From NCBI GenBank assembly GCA_009783565.1, contig WRDF01000002.1, forward strand, positions 62,001-126,000: a stretch of DNA of 64,000 nucleotides, written 5' to 3'. Both the position numbers and the translations under genes were made by a program. Shown piece after piece: positions 25,686 to 34,522 of this stretch. Source of the DNA: Rikenellaceae bacterium. Its GTDB lineage: Bacteria; Bacteroidota; Bacteroidia; Bacteroidales; Rikenellaceae. Numbering within the stretch: position 1 is the first letter of the stretch; each line of letters opens with the position of its first letter. The notes under the pieces are model-generated. The model was given only the letters and a program-made list of their open reading frames with translations. It was not told the origin of the DNA and did no database searches.

Positions 25686-27545
25686 ATGGGCAAACCTAAC
25701 ATCGTCGAACTGAACGACGTAGTGATTCGTTTCTCGGGCGATTCCGGCGACGGAATGCAGCTCACGGGGACACTCTTCTCGGATGCTTCGGCATTCATGG
25801 GGATGGGGATCTCGACATTCCCCGACTTTCCTTCCGAAATCCGCGCACCGCAAGGTACGGTAGCAGGAATTTCGGGATTTCAGGTACGCATCGGCGACAC
25901 GAAGGTGCTTACGCCGGGCGACTATTGCGACGTGCTGATCGCGATGAATCCGGCGGCTTTGTATAAAGAAGCGAAATGGCTGAAGCGTGGAGGCATGTTG
26001 ATCTGCGATGGCGATCTGTGGGGCGAAAAGCAGATCCTGCGGGCAGGGTTTTGCACCAAAGACCCGATCACCGAGCTGAAAATCGATGCGCACGACGTGC
26101 TCTATCCGAACATCACGACAATGACGCGCGAGGCGCTGGCCGGTCTGGACTTGGATCAGAAGACCGCGACCAAGTGCAAAAACATGTTTGCTCTGGGTAT
26201 TTGCTTTTACCTTTATAATATACCGCTCGACTACACCGAGAAATATATCCGCAAGAGATTCAAGGAAGAACCCGAGCTGGCGGAGGCGAACTTGCTGGCG
26301 CTGAAAGGCGGGTTCAACTACGGTGCGAATACGCACGTCTTTGCGAACACGTATAATATCAAGCCGAAGGGCGACCTCGAAAAAGGGCTTTACCGCAGCA
26401 TCAACGGCAATCAGGCCGTAGCATGGGGCTGTATCGCGGCATCGGAGAAAAGCGGTCTGCCGCTGTTCTGCGGGTCGTATCCCATTACGCCCGCAACGGT
26501 AATACTCGAAGAGCTGTCGAAACGTAAGGACTTGGGCGTGAAGACGTTGCAGGCGGAGGACGAAATTGCGGGGATATGCACGGCCATAGGTGCGGCGTTT
26601 GCCGGCAACTTTGCGGTTACCACGACGTCGGGGCCGGGCCTGTCGCTGAAATCGGAGGCAATAGGCCTTGCGGTGATGACCGAGCTGCCGCTGCTGATCG
26701 TGAACGTACAAAGGAGTGGCCCCTCGACGGGGATGCCCACGAAGCCTGAACAGGCCGACCTGATGCAGGCGGTGTGGGGGCGTAACGGCGAGTGTCCGCT
26801 GGTGGTCATGGCGGCGAGCACGCCGTCTGATTGTTTCGACTATGCGTTCCATGCCAGCAAGCTCACATTGGAGCACATGACGCCGGTGATACTGCTCACG
26901 GACGGGTTTATCGCCAACGGCAGCGAGCCTTGGAAGATACCGCAGATGACGGACTATCCGCGCATCAACGCGCCGATCGTGAACAAAGTGCCTGAGGGTG
27001 GTTACTTTACCTATAAGCGCGATGAGAAGCGTCTGGCGCGCAACTGGGCGATACCGGGAACGAAAGACCTCGAACACCGCGTCGGCGGGCTGGAAAAAGA
27101 CTTTTTAAAAGGCGCTGTCAGCCATGATCCAATTAATCACCAGCGGATGGTGAAAATTCGCGCCGAGAAAGTGGCGCGCGTGCAGGAGTTTATCCCGAAG
27201 CAGACGATTGTGGGCGATAAAAATGCGGATTTGCTGGTGATCGGATGGGGCGGCACGAAGGGTCATCTGATGACGGCGGTCGAAGAGTTGCAGGCTGAGG
27301 GCAAAAGCATCGCGCTGGCGCATTTCAACTATATCAACCCGCTGCCGAAAAACACGCGCGAGGTGCTCGGCAACCACAAGAAATTGGTGGTGTGCGAACT
27401 CAACGAAGGGCAGTTTGCCAATCATCTGAGGATGAACTTCCAGGAGTTCGAATACCTGCAATACAACAAAGTGCAGGGGTTGCCGTTCACGGTCGTGGAG
27501 TTGAAAGAAGAGTTTAACCGTTTGTTAGCCGAAGGAGGAAAATAG
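25686..27545 (+). CDS. korA: 2-oxoacid:ferredoxin oxidoreductase, fused gamma-alpha subunit
   Basis: A 619-residue subunit, read from the ATG at 25686 (MGKPNIVELNDVVIRFSG). The N-terminal gamma domain has the signature SGDSGDGMQLTG (about 18-29), and the alpha (pyrimidine-binding) domain contains FCGSYPITPATVILEEL (about 256-272). The KorAB complex decarboxylates 2-oxoglutarate or a related 2-oxoacid to the acyl-CoA with reduction of ferredoxin, in the cytoplasm of anaerobes. korB follows after two bases. No separate ferredoxin subunit gene is adjacent. The substrate (2-oxoglutarate against branched 2-oxoacids) cannot be fixed from sequence alone. Confidence 0.94.
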   Translation: MGKPNIVELNDVVIRFSGDSGDGMQLTGTLFSDASAFMGMGISTFPDFPSEIRAPQGTVAGISGFQVRIGDTKVLTPGDYCDVLIAMNPAALYKEAKWLKRGGMLICDGDLWGEKQILRAGFCTKDPITELKIDAHDVLYPNITTMTREALAGLDLDQKTATKCKNMFALGICFYLYNIPLDYTEKYIRKRFKEEPELAEANLLALKGGFNYGANTHVFANTYNIKPKGDLEKGLYRSINGNQAVAWGCIAASEKSGLPLFCGSYPITPATVILEELSKRKDLGVKTLQAEDEIAGICTAIGAAFAGNFAVTTTSGPGLSLKSEAIGLAVMTELPLLIVNVQRSGPSTGMPTKPEQADLMQAVWGRNGECPLVVMAASTPSDCFDYAFHASKLTLEHMTPVILLTDGFIANGSEPWKIPQMTDYPRINAPIVNKVPEGGYFTYKRDEKRLARNWAIPGTKDLEHRVGGLEKDFLKGAVSHDPINHQRMVKIRAEKVARVQEFIPKQTIVGDKNADLLVIGWGGTKGHLMTAVEELQAEGKSIALAHFNYINPLPKNTREVLGNHKKLVVCELNEGQFANHLRMNFQEFEYLQYNKVQGLPFTVVELKEEFNRLLAEGGK

Positions 27546-27547
27546 CT

Positions 27548-28582
27548 ATGAGCGAACAACTGAAATATACACCTGCCGATTTCAAGAGCGATCAGGAGGT
27601 TAAATGGTGTCCCGGATGCGGAAATTATGCGATCCTGAACTCGGTGATCAAGGCGCTGCCGGAGATCGCCAACGCGGATAAGAGGTACAAGCACGAGAAG
27701 TTCGCATTCGTTTCGGGCATCGGCTGCTCGTCACGCTTTCCTTATTATGTGAATACTTACGGGTTTCACGGTATACACGGGCGCGCGAACGCCATTGCGA
27801 CGGGCGTAAAGGTGGCCAATCCGCGCCTTTCGGTGTGGGTGACCACGGGCGACGGCGATTCGATGGCCATCGGCGGAAACCACTTCATTCATGCCATACG
27901 GCGTAACATAGACATCAATATCCTGCTGTTCAACAACGAGATATACGGCCTGACGAAAGGGCAGTACTCGCCGACGTCTGATCTGGGCAAGGTGACGAAA
28001 ACTTCGCCGTTCGGAACGGTGGAGCATCCGTTTACTCCGGGCGAACTCGTTCTGGGCGCACGCGGAACGTTCTTCGCGCGGTCGATCGACATGGAGGTGC
28101 AACTGACCAAAGACTGCATGGTCGCGGCGGCACGGCACGACGGAACGTCGGTAGTCGAGATATTGCAGAACTGCATAATCTTTAACGACGGAACGTTCAA
28201 CGATTTTGCCGAAGACCGTGAAATGCGCGAAGAGCGCACGATCTCTCTGAAACACGGCGAGCGCATGATATTCGGTAAGAACCGCGATAAGGGGCTGATT
28301 CAGGTGGGGAATAAACTGATGGTCGTGCAGATCGGGGTGGGCGGCATCACGGAGGAAGATCTTCTCGTGCACAATGCCCATGAGCCGAATCCGGGTGTGC
28401 ACATGATGCTGGTGAACATGAAAGCGCCGACATATCCCGTCGCGCTGGGTGTTATCCGCGCGGTTGAAGACACCACCTACGATTTCAACGTCTGCGAGCA
28501 GGTAGACCGCGTGAGGGCTAAACGCGCGCTGAACAACGTCGATGAACTGCTGCGCAGCGGTGCGACGTGGGAGGTGAAATAA
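27548..28582 (+). CDS. korB: 2-oxoacid:ferredoxin oxidoreductase, beta subunit (TPP-binding)
   Basis: A 344-residue thiamine-diphosphate subunit. It shows the N-terminal iron-sulfur/TPP motif CPGCGNY (Cys21, Cys24), GIGCSSRFPYY (about 58-68) and the TPP magnesium motif GDGDSMAIGGNH (from 101) with Asn130 (LLFNNEIYGLTKGQYSPTS). Together with KorA it forms the catalytic complex. The ATG at 27548 is preceded by GAAGGAGGAAAATAG, an unusually strong Shine-Dalgarno-like stretch for this genome. A terminator follows at 28602-28635. Confidence 0.95.
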   Translation: MSEQLKYTPADFKSDQEVKWCPGCGNYAILNSVIKALPEIANADKRYKHEKFAFVSGIGCSSRFPYYVNTYGFHGIHGRANAIATGVKVANPRLSVWVTTGDGDSMAIGGNHFIHAIRRNIDINILLFNNEIYGLTKGQYSPTSDLGKVTKTSPFGTVEHPFTPGELVLGARGTFFARSIDMEVQLTKDCMVAAARHDGTSVVEILQNCIIFNDGTFNDFAEDREMREERTISLKHGERMIFGKNRDKGLIQVGNKLMVVQIGVGGITEEDLLVHNAHEPNPGVHMMLVNMKAPTYPVALGVIRAVEDTTYDFNVCEQVDRVRAKRALNNVDELLRSGATWEVK

Positions 28583-28601
28583 TGTAGTTTGTTCTTTGCA
28601 G

Positions 28602-28635
28602 AGTCTGTCTCATTAATTATGGGACAGACTTTTTT
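28602..28635 (+). terminator. Terminator of korAB
   Basis: A 10-bp stem (AGTCTGTCTC with GGGACAGACT, one G-T pair) and a 9-base loop, followed by a run of T, 20 bases after the korB stop. Confidence 0.75.
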
Positions 28636-28646
28636 GTAAATGACTA

Positions 28647-29591
28647 ATGACCTATCTTTGGGGCGATACGCGGCGGTTCAACAGCTATTCGGGATATTTC
28701 CGGAAGGCTTTTGGCGGGCGGGTGCAGAAGCTGGCCGTGAATGCGGGGTTCACGTGTCCGAATCGGGACGGTCGGGTAGGGGTCGGCGGGTGTACGTTCT
28801 GCAATAACGAGGCGTTCACGCCATCGTACTGCATGGAGGGCGACAGAGTGGAGCGGCAGTTAAAAACAGGAATTGAATTTCATCGTAACCGCTACCGGCA
28901 CGCCGAGCGCTATCTCGCTTATTTTCAGTCGTTCTCGAATACTTATGCGCCGTTAGACAGGCTGCGCGAGATTTATGACCGCGCGTTGGCAGTGCCAGGA
29001 GTGGTGGGTATTGTGGTCGGGACGCGTCCCGACTGCATCGACGATGAAAAACTGGATTATTTCGCGCAACTTGCTGAGAACAAGTATGTTGCTATCGAGT
29101 ATGGTGTCGAGTCGTGTTACGACAAGACGCTGAGGTCGGTGAATCGCGGCCACGATTTCGAGTGTGCGCGGCGGGCGGTCGAGGCCACCGCTGCACGCGG
29201 TATTGCAACGGGAGCGCACTTTATTTTAGGTCTGCCGGGCGAGACTGACGATATGCTGATCAGGCAGACGGCGGTGATTAACGCTCTGCCGCTTACGACG
29301 GTCAAGTTCCATCAGTTGCAGATTTTTCGCGGCACGCCGATGGCCGAAGATTATCGCCTCAATCCGGCGCGGTATCGGTTCTGGCAGTTGCCGGAATACG
29401 TGGATTTTTTTATCGAGATTGTGCGCCGACTGCGTCCCACGCTTGTTGTCGAGCGGTTTGCGAGCGAGACGCCGCCACGTTTTCAGGCAGGTCCGACGTG
29501 GGGTTCGGTGCGTAACGAGCAACTTTTGCAGATGTTCGAGGCGCGCCTTGCCGAGCGTAACGTGTGGCAGGGAGAGTTGTTCAATTCTTAA
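28647..29591 (+). CDS. TIGR01212/YhcC family radical SAM protein
   Basis: A 314-residue radical SAM enzyme. The N-terminus RFNSYSGYFRKAFGGRVQKL and the cluster-binding cysteines C37, C49 and C52 (TCPNRDGRVGVGGCTFC) match the YhcC/TIGR01212 family, where the first Cys spacing is longer than the classical CxxxCxxC. GSEQGVES-like sequence is present as EYGVESCYDKTL. The reaction is unknown; the family is widely conserved and has been linked to tRNA or sulfur metabolism. It is cotranscribed with aspartokinase (4-base gap). Confidence 0.9.
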   Translation: MTYLWGDTRRFNSYSGYFRKAFGGRVQKLAVNAGFTCPNRDGRVGVGGCTFCNNEAFTPSYCMEGDRVERQLKTGIEFHRNRYRHAERYLAYFQSFSNTYAPLDRLREIYDRALAVPGVVGIVVGTRPDCIDDEKLDYFAQLAENKYVAIEYGVESCYDKTLRSVNRGHDFECARRAVEATAARGIATGAHFILGLPGETDDMLIRQTAVINALPLTTVKFHQLQIFRGTPMAEDYRLNPARYRFWQLPEYVDFFIEIVRRLRPTLVVERFASETPPRFQAGPTWGSVRNEQLLQMFEARLAERNVWQGELFNS

Positions 29592-29595
29592 CAGA

Positions 29596-30858
29596 ATGAA
29601 AGTATATAAGTTCGGTGGAGCGTCGGTGCGCTCGGCAGAAGGGGTGAAGAACCTGAGGGAAATTGTCGGTTCGACGGGCGGGCGGCTGTTCGTGGTGGTG
29701 TCGGCTATGGGCAAGACTACCAACGCGTTGGAGGCGGTGGTGGAGCATTTTATGAGCGGCGACCGTGCCGGTGCGGCAGAAAAACTGTCGGAAAGCCGTG
29801 CATATCATGCGGAAATTTGTACGGGGCTGTTCGGAGAACAAGGTATACCGAACCGTGTGGCAGAACTGTTTGCGCAGGTCGAAAACACATTGCGTACGGG
29901 CGATCCCGCGACGCATGACTACGATTATTGGTATGACGCGGTGGTGAGCTATGGCGAGCTGGTTTCGACGGCGATCGTCGCGGAATATCTTGCGGCGACG
30001 GGTGTGAGCACAAAATGGATAGATATTCGTACGTGTTTCGTGACCGATACGCGCCACCGCGATGCCAATGTCGATATGTGGCGTTCGGCTTCGCATCTGT
30101 TGCGTGCGACGGATGACGACGGGGCGGATGTCTTTGTCGCTCAGGGTTTTATCGGCGCTTCGCCCTATGGAGTGACGACGACGCTTGGGCGTGAAGGATC
30201 GGATTATTCGGCAGCCGTCGTGGCAAATATTCTCGACGCCGAGAGCCTTACGATATGGAAAGACGTGCCGGGTGTGATGAACTGCGACCCCAAAGCGTTC
30301 TCCGATGCGGTGCATATACCCGAATTGACGTATCTCGACGCGGTGGAGCTGGCCTACGGCGGTGCGCAGATCATACATCCGAAAACGATTAAACCGTTGC
30401 AGAACAAGGAGATACCGCTTTTCGTGCGCTCGTTTGCCGATCCTTCGGCACGAGGCAGCGCGATACGCCGCGAAATGAAGGGACAGATAGAAGTTCCGGT
30501 GCTGATCCTCAAACACGCGCAGGTATTGCTTACCGTGCGTCCCGACGATTTTTCGTTCGTGCTCGAAGAGCGTCTCGCCGAAGTATTCACGCTTTTAGGC
30601 GCTTACGGTTTGAAAATAAATCTGATACAAAGCTCGGCCGTGAGCCTGAGTCTTTGCATCGACAACTCGCGCCGCCTTGCGGAAGTGGTCGGCGAACTCC
30701 AGGCGCGCGGCTTTCGTACGGCGTATAATACTGATATGCAGTTGCTTACGATACGCGGATATACGCCGGAGCTTCTCGAAAAATATGCCGCCTGCGAAAA
30801 TATTTTTCTTACTCAGAAAACCCGCCGCACGATACGCATAGTGAAACGGGAAGAATGA
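29596..30858 (+). CDS. lysC: Aspartokinase, monofunctional
   Basis: A 420-residue enzyme that phosphorylates aspartate, the first step toward lysine, methionine and threonine. The ATP/substrate motif VYKFGGASV opens the protein (residues 3-11), GREGSDYSAAVVA lies near 203, and two ACT regulatory domains cover about 300-405 (LSLCIDNSRRLAEVVGEL in one). I chose the ATG at 29596, four bases after the radical SAM gene; upstream starts would overlap it. There is no homoserine dehydrogenase domain. ACT domains suggest feedback control by an end-product amino acid. Confidence 0.94.
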   Translation: MKVYKFGGASVRSAEGVKNLREIVGSTGGRLFVVVSAMGKTTNALEAVVEHFMSGDRAGAAEKLSESRAYHAEICTGLFGEQGIPNRVAELFAQVENTLRTGDPATHDYDYWYDAVVSYGELVSTAIVAEYLAATGVSTKWIDIRTCFVTDTRHRDANVDMWRSASHLLRATDDDGADVFVAQGFIGASPYGVTTTLGREGSDYSAAVVANILDAESLTIWKDVPGVMNCDPKAFSDAVHIPELTYLDAVELAYGGAQIIHPKTIKPLQNKEIPLFVRSFADPSARGSAIRREMKGQIEVPVLILKHAQVLLTVRPDDFSFVLEERLAEVFTLLGAYGLKINLIQSSAVSLSLCIDNSRRLAEVVGELQARGFRTAYNTDMQLLTIRGYTPELLEKYAACENIFLTQKTRRTIRIVKREE

Positions 30859-30899
30859 CGATTTTTAATCGAAAAAACAGACAATAAAGAGAAAATCAC

Positions 30900-30907
30900 T
30901 ATCTTTG
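30900..30907 (+). promoter_or_regulatory. -7 box of the ppiD-like gene
   Basis: TATCTTTG, an exact TAnnTTTG match, with a leader of about 44 bases. No clear -33 TTTG at the expected distance. Confidence 0.5.
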
Positions 30908-30957
30908 ACCGTTTTTATCCGTGATAACATAGGTAACTTAAATCGACACAAGGCAAT

Positions 30958-33000
30958 ATGGCAAGTTTAAACACACTACGCACCAAAGGAGGCTGGTTTC
31001 TGACGGCAATCATACTCATCGCACTGCTCGCATTCATACTCGGCGACATCGGGCCGGGAACAGGAGGCAAGGACCCGGTGGTGGCTGAAATTAATGGCGT
31101 GAAGATCAAATATTCGGAGTTCTCGCAGGAGATGCATACTCAGGATAATCTCATCAGGATGATGGGCGGCGGCACGGATACGGGCGATCAGGCTTTCGAT
31201 GCGGCGTGGATGGAACTGATAATGAGACATTCGTTCATACCGGGGTTCACATTTTTGGGGCTGAACAATTCGGAGCGCGAGCAGATTGACATGACAAGCG
31301 GCGTATTCTTATCGCCGGTGATCATGAGCTACTTCCGCAATCCGGAGACGGGGATGTTCGACATGCAGATGTTGCGCTTTTTCATCGAAAATATGGGGTG
31401 GGAGCAACAAATGATGTGGAGCTTCATACAAAAGCAGATGAACGACGAGCGGATGATGTCGAAGTTCGGAGTGTTGGCGGCCAACGGGCTGAAAGTAAAT
31501 GACATAGACGTACGATCGGGTGTAAATGCCGAGAATAATGCGTTCGACGCGCGGGTAATCTTCGTGCCCTACACTTCGGTGGACGACGAGGCGGTCAGCG
31601 TTACGGATGCGCAGGTGAGGGAATATTATGCCAACCATAAGAGCCGATTCCGTCGCACGGCGTCGCGCGGCATAGAATATGTGGTGTTTGATATAATTCC
31701 GTCGGCCGACGATATGGCGGCGGGTTACAGACATGCCGAAGATCTGGCGGCGCGATTTGCAGCGGCGGAAAATCCGGCGGCTTTTGCCGCCCTCAATTCG
31801 GAGGATCGCACGCCTGCGCGTTTTGCGAGAGAGGCGGAGGTGGAAACATCGGTTGCGGCGGCTCTGCTCGGCGGACAGCCGGAGGCGTTCTATGGCCCCG
31901 TACTTCGCGGTGAGATGTTCACGATGTCGCGGTTGGCCGAGTCGCGCATGATTCCCGACTCGGTGAGATTCAGCATAATAGTGTTGTTGGATAATGCGCC
32001 GGCCGACAGCCTGATGAGAGTTGTGAACGCCGGGAATTTCGCGCAATTGGCGCGCCAGCATTCGGAAGACATTCAGACGGCGCTCGACGGCGGCGATGTC
32101 GGGACGGTAGACCCATTGGTCTTCGAACAACAGCACCCTGCGATCATGGAGGCTCTGATTTCGACGCCACGCGGGCAGATCGTGCGCGTTGCGGAGGGTG
32201 GCGCGACGTTCCTTGTCCACGTCACGGAGAGAAGCGCGCCGGTGCGCAAAGTGCGCATCGCAACGGTGCAATATACGGTGCGTCCGAGCAGTGTTACACA
32301 TGCTGCTGCAATGAACCGCGCGCGCGAATTCTATAATAATGCGCGTTCGGGGCAGGAGGCTTTCAACGCCGCTGTTACCGATATGGCTCTGCCGCGCCGT
32401 GTGGCGCGTATCGAGAGTGGCGATCGTAACGTGAGCGGCATCGAAAATTCGCGTCAGCTCGTGCGTTGGGCATTCGGCGAGAAACGCGGCGCGGTGTCCG
32501 AACCTCAGGAATTCGGCGATTTCGTCATCGTCGCTTCGCTTACCGATATCGTCGAAGACGGGATAGCGCCGATAGAAGCAGTTACGCCGGAAATTCGGAC
32601 ATTGTTGCGCCAGCGAGCCAAAGGCGACATGATCGCTCAGCAAATGACAGCCGCCGGAGGGTCGATAGATGCGATAGCCGCTGCGCGCGCGCTCGAAATA
32701 CAGGAAGTCGAGGGTCTGGCGTTCTCGTCGTTCGGTCTGCCGGGCATAGGCGGGATGGAACCACGTTTGGTAGGTGCTATTACTGCCGCGACGCAAGTAG
32801 GCAGGCTGTCTGCGCCCGTGCAGGGTAATATGGGTGTTTATATGTTCGAAGTCACCAACATCACGCATGAGGAAAATACGACCGAAATTGACCAGCGTCT
32901 GCGTCTCGAATCGGTCGCTCAATATTTCCTCAACGAGTCGATAATGCGTGCTCTCTACGATCGTAGTAACGTCCGCGATTTCCGGATGCGGTATTTTTAG
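30958..33000 (+). CDS. PpiD-like peptidylprolyl isomerase/chaperone
   Basis: A 680-residue periplasmic folding factor anchored by one N-terminal helix (FLTAIILIALLAFILGDIGPG, about 14-34). A SurA-N-like chaperone domain follows (about 35-260), then a PPIC-type rotamase region (about 345-425: FAQLARQHSEDIQTALDGGD, VGTVDPLVFE). The C-terminal part (about 430-680) is a second, poorly conserved module. This is the Bacteroidota PpiD form. It likely helps outer-membrane and secreted proteins fold. It is a single gene with a promoter and a strong terminator. Confidence 0.9.
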   Translation: MASLNTLRTKGGWFLTAIILIALLAFILGDIGPGTGGKDPVVAEINGVKIKYSEFSQEMHTQDNLIRMMGGGTDTGDQAFDAAWMELIMRHSFIPGFTFLGLNNSEREQIDMTSGVFLSPVIMSYFRNPETGMFDMQMLRFFIENMGWEQQMMWSFIQKQMNDERMMSKFGVLAANGLKVNDIDVRSGVNAENNAFDARVIFVPYTSVDDEAVSVTDAQVREYYANHKSRFRRTASRGIEYVVFDIIPSADDMAAGYRHAEDLAARFAAAENPAAFAALNSEDRTPARFAREAEVETSVAAALLGGQPEAFYGPVLRGEMFTMSRLAESRMIPDSVRFSIIVLLDNAPADSLMRVVNAGNFAQLARQHSEDIQTALDGGDVGTVDPLVFEQQHPAIMEALISTPRGQIVRVAEGGATFLVHVTERSAPVRKVRIATVQYTVRPSSVTHAAAMNRAREFYNNARSGQEAFNAAVTDMALPRRVARIESGDRNVSGIENSRQLVRWAFGEKRGAVSEPQEFGDFVIVASLTDIVEDGIAPIEAVTPEIRTLLRQRAKGDMIAQQMTAAGGSIDAIAAARALEIQEVEGLAFSSFGLPGIGGMEPRLVGAITAATQVGRLSAPVQGNMGVYMFEVTNITHEENTTEIDQRLRLESVAQYFLNESIMRALYDRSNVRDFRMRYF

Positions 33001-33029
33001 TTAGTCAGCGGAATGGCATCATAAAAATA

Positions 33030-33065
33030 AAAAGAGGGTTCGTTTTGAAAGACGAACCCTCTTTT
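33030..33065. terminator. Terminator after ppiD-like gene (bidirectional)
   Basis: A perfect 14-bp stem (AAAAGAGGGTTCGT and complement) with an 8-base loop and A/T tails on both sides. It can also serve the leftward small gene ending at 33105. Confidence 0.85.
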
Positions 33066-33104
33066 CATGTGTTATTTCGAACGCGCGTAAAACGTTTGAA
33101 ATAC

Positions 33105-33356
33105 CTAATCTATCCTCCGTTCTTCTTCGTCTTTTTTGCTCCTTTTTGTCTCGTCCTCAAATTTTATTAATTTATTGCGCCTAATTACTATTAAAAACGC
33201 GGTAGAGGCAATAGTCGCACCAATAAGCATACCCATAAAAATAGGCATCGCTATTTCTGAGTCGCTTCGTTCTACGAAAGCCCTGATAAAAGCCATGAAA
33301 ATGCTCAATATAACTACAGCTATCAGAAATTGTTTTAGGAACTTTTTCTTTTCCAT
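33105..33356 (-). CDS. Small two-helix membrane protein downstream of the peritrophin-like lipoprotein
   Basis: An 83-residue protein from the ATG at 33356 (MEKKKFLKQFLIAVV). Two membrane helices (about 9-26 and 35-57) are followed by a highly charged tail (KFEDETKRSKKDEEERRID). No family is recognised. Its start lies two bases past the stop of the lipoprotein gene, so the two are certainly cotranscribed and probably translationally coupled. The size, topology and position suit an immunity or partner protein, but that is inference. The gene is AT-rich compared with the flanks. Confidence 0.6.
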   Translation of the reverse strand: MEKKKFLKQFLIAVVILSIFMAFIRAFVERSDSEIAMPIFMGMLIGATIASTAFLIVIRRNKLIKFEDETKRSKKDEEERRID

Positions 33357-33358
33357 AA

Positions 33359-34435
33359 TCAAAACCACCAGTTTTTTATTAATTGATAAATACCTGCACA
33401 GGCAGAAGAACCAAGCCCTGCTCCAAGTGCTGCTTTAGGGCCTCCCCACAATCCCCACGTTGCCGCGGCCAAATCAACAGCCAAAAGATCAACGACATCT
33501 TGTAGGTCAGAAGGATTAGAACTGCCTGACGGCTCTTCGTCTGGCTTAGGCCAATCGCAAGTACACAATTCCGGTCTATAAATCAATCCCGCCGGACATT
33601 CCTGCAAAAATAGAGCGCCTTCCGGAGTGATCATTATAAAATAGCCGTTATGATTCGGATGCGGAAGATATAAATTTATAGTGGGTCCCGACCCCGACAC
33701 CGAATCCGACCTTGTCACCGCGCCTCCCATTATCTCCCAATATAAATCTTCGGAAGGATCGATGGCACGCACGATCCGCGAGTTCAGAATGGTGTTCCAC
33801 TTCATAAGGTTTTCAGTCCAATATTCGCCGGAGTTGACACCGATGCTTGTTGCAATAAGCAATTGTTCGGCCTCCTCTGCTGTCGGAGCTTTCCTGATGA
33901 TCTCTTCATCCAGTTTTGCAAACTCTTTCCTTAGAAGTTCAAGGGTCATCCCTTTCCTGTAAACGACATCCATAATCCGGTTGTAATACTCCTGTTGGAA
34001 AGGAGTGAGGACTTCCATGATTTCGGCATCTCTCTCCTCTGCGCTGCTTCTCGTGAAAGCACTGATTCTTGTGATAGGCATGACCTTGTCGAAAAAGTCA
34101 TCTTCCAGTTCCATGTCTGCCGTTTTCATAAAGTTTTCGGTAGAGTTGCGAACCACTTGCTCGAAATCGAAAGTCTCTGGAAATGCTCCGCCAGAAGAAC
34201 TCCGCGTTTGAGGATTACTGCCCGATTCTTCGAACAGGCGAATCTTTTCATTCATCAGGTCGTTGATGACGAAATCGAGTCCCTTGTTGTGCAGGATGCC
34301 TACCTGCTCGATTTGGGCTCTTTGTTCCGGTGTGATCTTTACTCCGCTTTTCGAACTTTCGCCAGAGAAGTTACAGGCAATTACGGCGATCAGTAAGCCG
34401 AAAAGCGCACTCGAAAAAATTAGTTTTATTTTCAT
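33359..34435 (-). CDS. Lipoprotein with degenerate peritrophin-like domain and Gly/Ala-rich C-terminus
   Basis: A 358-residue lipoprotein (lipobox VIAC, Cys21). Residues 30-235 are helical and charged without a known domain. Residues 254-296 resemble the peritrophin-A domain of the protein at 16952-17395: LYLPHPNHNGYF, QECPAGLIYRPELCTCDWP. The first Cys of the domain is missing, so one disulfide cannot form. The last 40 residues are a Gly/Ala-rich amphipathic stretch (WGLWGGPKAALGAGLG, then IYQLIKNWWF) that recalls class II bacteriocin or holin-like membrane segments. The downstream small membrane protein is coupled to it. No function is assigned. Confidence 0.65.
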   Translation of the reverse strand: MKIKLIFSSALFGLLIAVIACNFSGESSKSGVKITPEQRAQIEQVGILHNKGLDFVINDLMNEKIRLFEESGSNPQTRSSSGGAFPETFDFEQVVRNSTENFMKTADMELEDDFFDKVMPITRISAFTRSSAEERDAEIMEVLTPFQQEYYNRIMDVVYRKGMTLELLRKEFAKLDEEIIRKAPTAEEAEQLLIATSIGVNSGEYWTENLMKWNTILNSRIVRAIDPSEDLYWEIMGGAVTRSDSVSGSGPTINLYLPHPNHNGYFIMITPEGALFLQECPAGLIYRPELCTCDWPKPDEEPSGSSNPSDLQDVVDLLAVDLAAATWGLWGGPKAALGAGLGSSACAGIYQLIKNWWF

Positions 34436-34522
34436 TTTTAATTCGGTTTAGTGACTGTAAATAAGGTGTCTTCGCAAATATAGTCTTAATCTTTATGAAA
34501 AACAAATTTGTGCGAAAAGACC

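Noticed and set aside
25671-27077. Long open frame antisense to korA (468 codons)
   Set aside because: Arg/His-rich shadow of a GC-rich gene; no promoter, no recognisable domain, and korA is clear.
31309-32922. Long open frame antisense to the ppiD-like gene (537 codons)
   Set aside because: Composition is Arg/His-rich without domain signals; the sense strand encodes a complete known protein.
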